The notes under the pieces are model-generated. The model was not told where the DNA came from. It saw nothing but the letters and a program-made list of their open reading frames with translations, and did no database searches. From Chitinophagales bacterium (lineage in GTDB: Bacteria; Bacteroidota; Bacteroidia; Chitinophagales; Saprospiraceae), in assembly GCA_017303875.1 (NCBI GenBank), contig JAFLBP010000050.1, forward strand, positions 1-32,906: a stretch of 32,906 nucleotides of DNA, read 5' to 3'. This document shows, piece by piece, positions 32,801 to 32,906 of this stretch. Position numbers and translations under genes: made by a program. Position 1 is the first letter of the stretch; each line of letters starts with the position of its first letter.

Positions 32801-32906
32801 ACTACTTGCCTCCCGATGGGTACACACACCGTTGTATACATGGCTGAAGACGACTGCGGTAACACTTCTACCTGCTCTTTCCGTCTGACAGTACGCGACT
32901 GGATTC
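29804..32906 (+). CDS. Giant HYR-type surface protein with two P-domains (3' end beyond window)
   Basis: The frame is open from ATG 29804 to the window end: 1034 full codons without a stop. The signal peptide spans about 1-26 (GLLCFSQMLFAQ). A proprotein-convertase P-domain-like module follows (about 55-219), with HTWIGDLTIKLVAPNGS and LNGTWTLAAGDAGLTDVGTLSGF. After HYR-like segments, a module at about 483-575 (LDENCTTTIGADQILEGG to CWGTVKIEDKFAPVLSC) matches the N-terminal module of the 16013 protein. A second P-domain (about 595-745, HTWVGDLSMTVTNPSG, LNGNWTVSIADAVGGDTG) is inserted where the paralogue has a short stretch. Residues from about 920 on are about three-quarters identical to the 16013 protein. 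TTA, CTA and TCA codons are almost absent. A C-terminal sorting domain is expected beyond the window. The role is likely surface or matrix structure. Confidence 0.85.
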   Translation, partial: MMRKNFTFLGSMVLGLLCFSQMLFAQTTTVSFSSTGAAVSIPDDGYNGTLASMAQKTATVTGIPTGPNITIDAITINMNASHTWIGDLTIKLVAPNGSVMGIMSRPGLAETIDDGSNCCGASDDLTGATITFSDAATTSAENMGLATATTVGSDGVFSFSPDKGSIVSPYTTFASMATTLGAAGLNGTWTLAAGDAGLTDVGTLSGFTINVTYTVNIPCVLTCPSNVTMNLAGGECSRAYSYAVNYTGNCNVLVQAPASVTQNVNTTTIDDALDCSAFVPTSQWRAYSNPTQFTINSVTTASFFAGTVQAFVYTYTGAVGAATLNTAQMTLVGQSNATAVGGQAFTTLNLVAPAVIPAGTNYVVELRKTAGGGFAVAGNYLGETAPSYITCPTAGITTPTSYGSLGFGFIHVIQIVNGTTSQSVPPTLVQTSGLASGEEFPIGTTTNCFELRNPVTGAVVQSCCFNVVVNEYANPITSLICNDHVNISLDENCTTTIGADQILEGGPYGCYDDYIVELDKSAPFGNGPWLSSTVGAGDVGKTYQVRVTDPTTGNKCWGTVKIEDKFAPVLSCPAVTIPCNYPSTPGAVSSLAPVSFASSSISIIDVGTATASIPVNVGAAPVLKVTVGISTNHTWVGDLSMTVTNPSGTQTVVFDRPGNGGCAGNGLEVTFDDGAANTYAQFNGTCGNNPAIAGTYQSLGGLAQLNSGNLNGNWTVSIADAVGGDTGNATVTITLVTAAPIPFPNGVAAIPTGATSFVVPAGTGTPVMEYCSDVTLSYIDSESQRDCASGLTKVISRKWTARDASGNTTVCTQTINVLRPQLSDISLPPDYDGIDAPAFTCGSAYPTPTWIQGQGLQGFPEIWGVPSGCSINWEYDDQVLDVCDGTYKIRRDWTIIDWCTGTGFEYTQLLKVLDEVGPSIECPANLTVSVDPFNCCATVDLPDAIIADECSRINNISAMVTTFDPQTGAQTGMYVVGGSLTTFPGNNLWTPDTLGRYGVTTCLPMGTHTVVYMAEDDCGNTSTCSFRLTVRDWI

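Overview
The window looks like a chromosomal segment from a Bacteroidota member, most likely a saprospirian-type bacterium (Saprospiraceae and relatives). This is inferred from three things. Promoter elements have the TAnnTTTG form typical of the phylum, and starts lack obvious Shine-Dalgarno sequences. Several large proteins end in type IX secretion (T9SS) sorting domains of both A and B type. One locus pairs a giant SprB-repeat protein with a PorP/SprF-family protein. No rRNA, tRNA, CRISPR array or insertion sequence was seen.

Left third (1-9470): housekeeping and stand-alone genes. These are dprA (-), a membrane-anchored SH3-domain protein, a DinB/DUF1572 protein, rnhB (-), a PafA-type alkaline phosphatase with all expected active-site residues, an AAA/DUF4143 ATPase, and a TonB-dependent receptor (-) divergent from a small exported protein. 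The receptor frame stays open far upstream, but its real start is at 8914. A variable heptamer repeat array lies between rnhB and pafA. A perfect 109-bp palindrome lies between pafA and the ATPase.

Middle (9644-15844): an M49-family metallopeptidase lipoprotein; two tandemly duplicated lipoprotein genes downstream of, and co-directional with, a secreted metzincin protease carrying a T9SS tail; and an orphan NarL/FixJ response regulator. The duplication carried along the last codons of the protease gene and a heptamer-built inverted repeat.

Right half (16013-32906): a cell-surface locus. It encodes a 1471-aa HYR-type protein with a dockerin-like module and a type A sorting domain, a 265-aa cohesin-like secreted protein, a 1689-aa protein with three cohesin-like modules plus about 13 SprB repeats and a type B sorting domain, and a PorP/SprF protein. 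After two small exported proteins comes a second giant HYR protein with two proprotein-convertase P-domains, cut off by the window end. The two HYR giants are paralogues and avoid the codons TTA, CTA and TCA almost completely, which suggests high expression. The inferred job is export and assembly of an abundant extracellular matrix or adhesin layer, possibly held together by calcium-dependent dockerin-cohesin contacts.

A recurring theme is short repeats with a 7-nt period at five or six intergenic sites, most arranged as inverted repeats. One of them forms the last codons of a lipoprotein gene.
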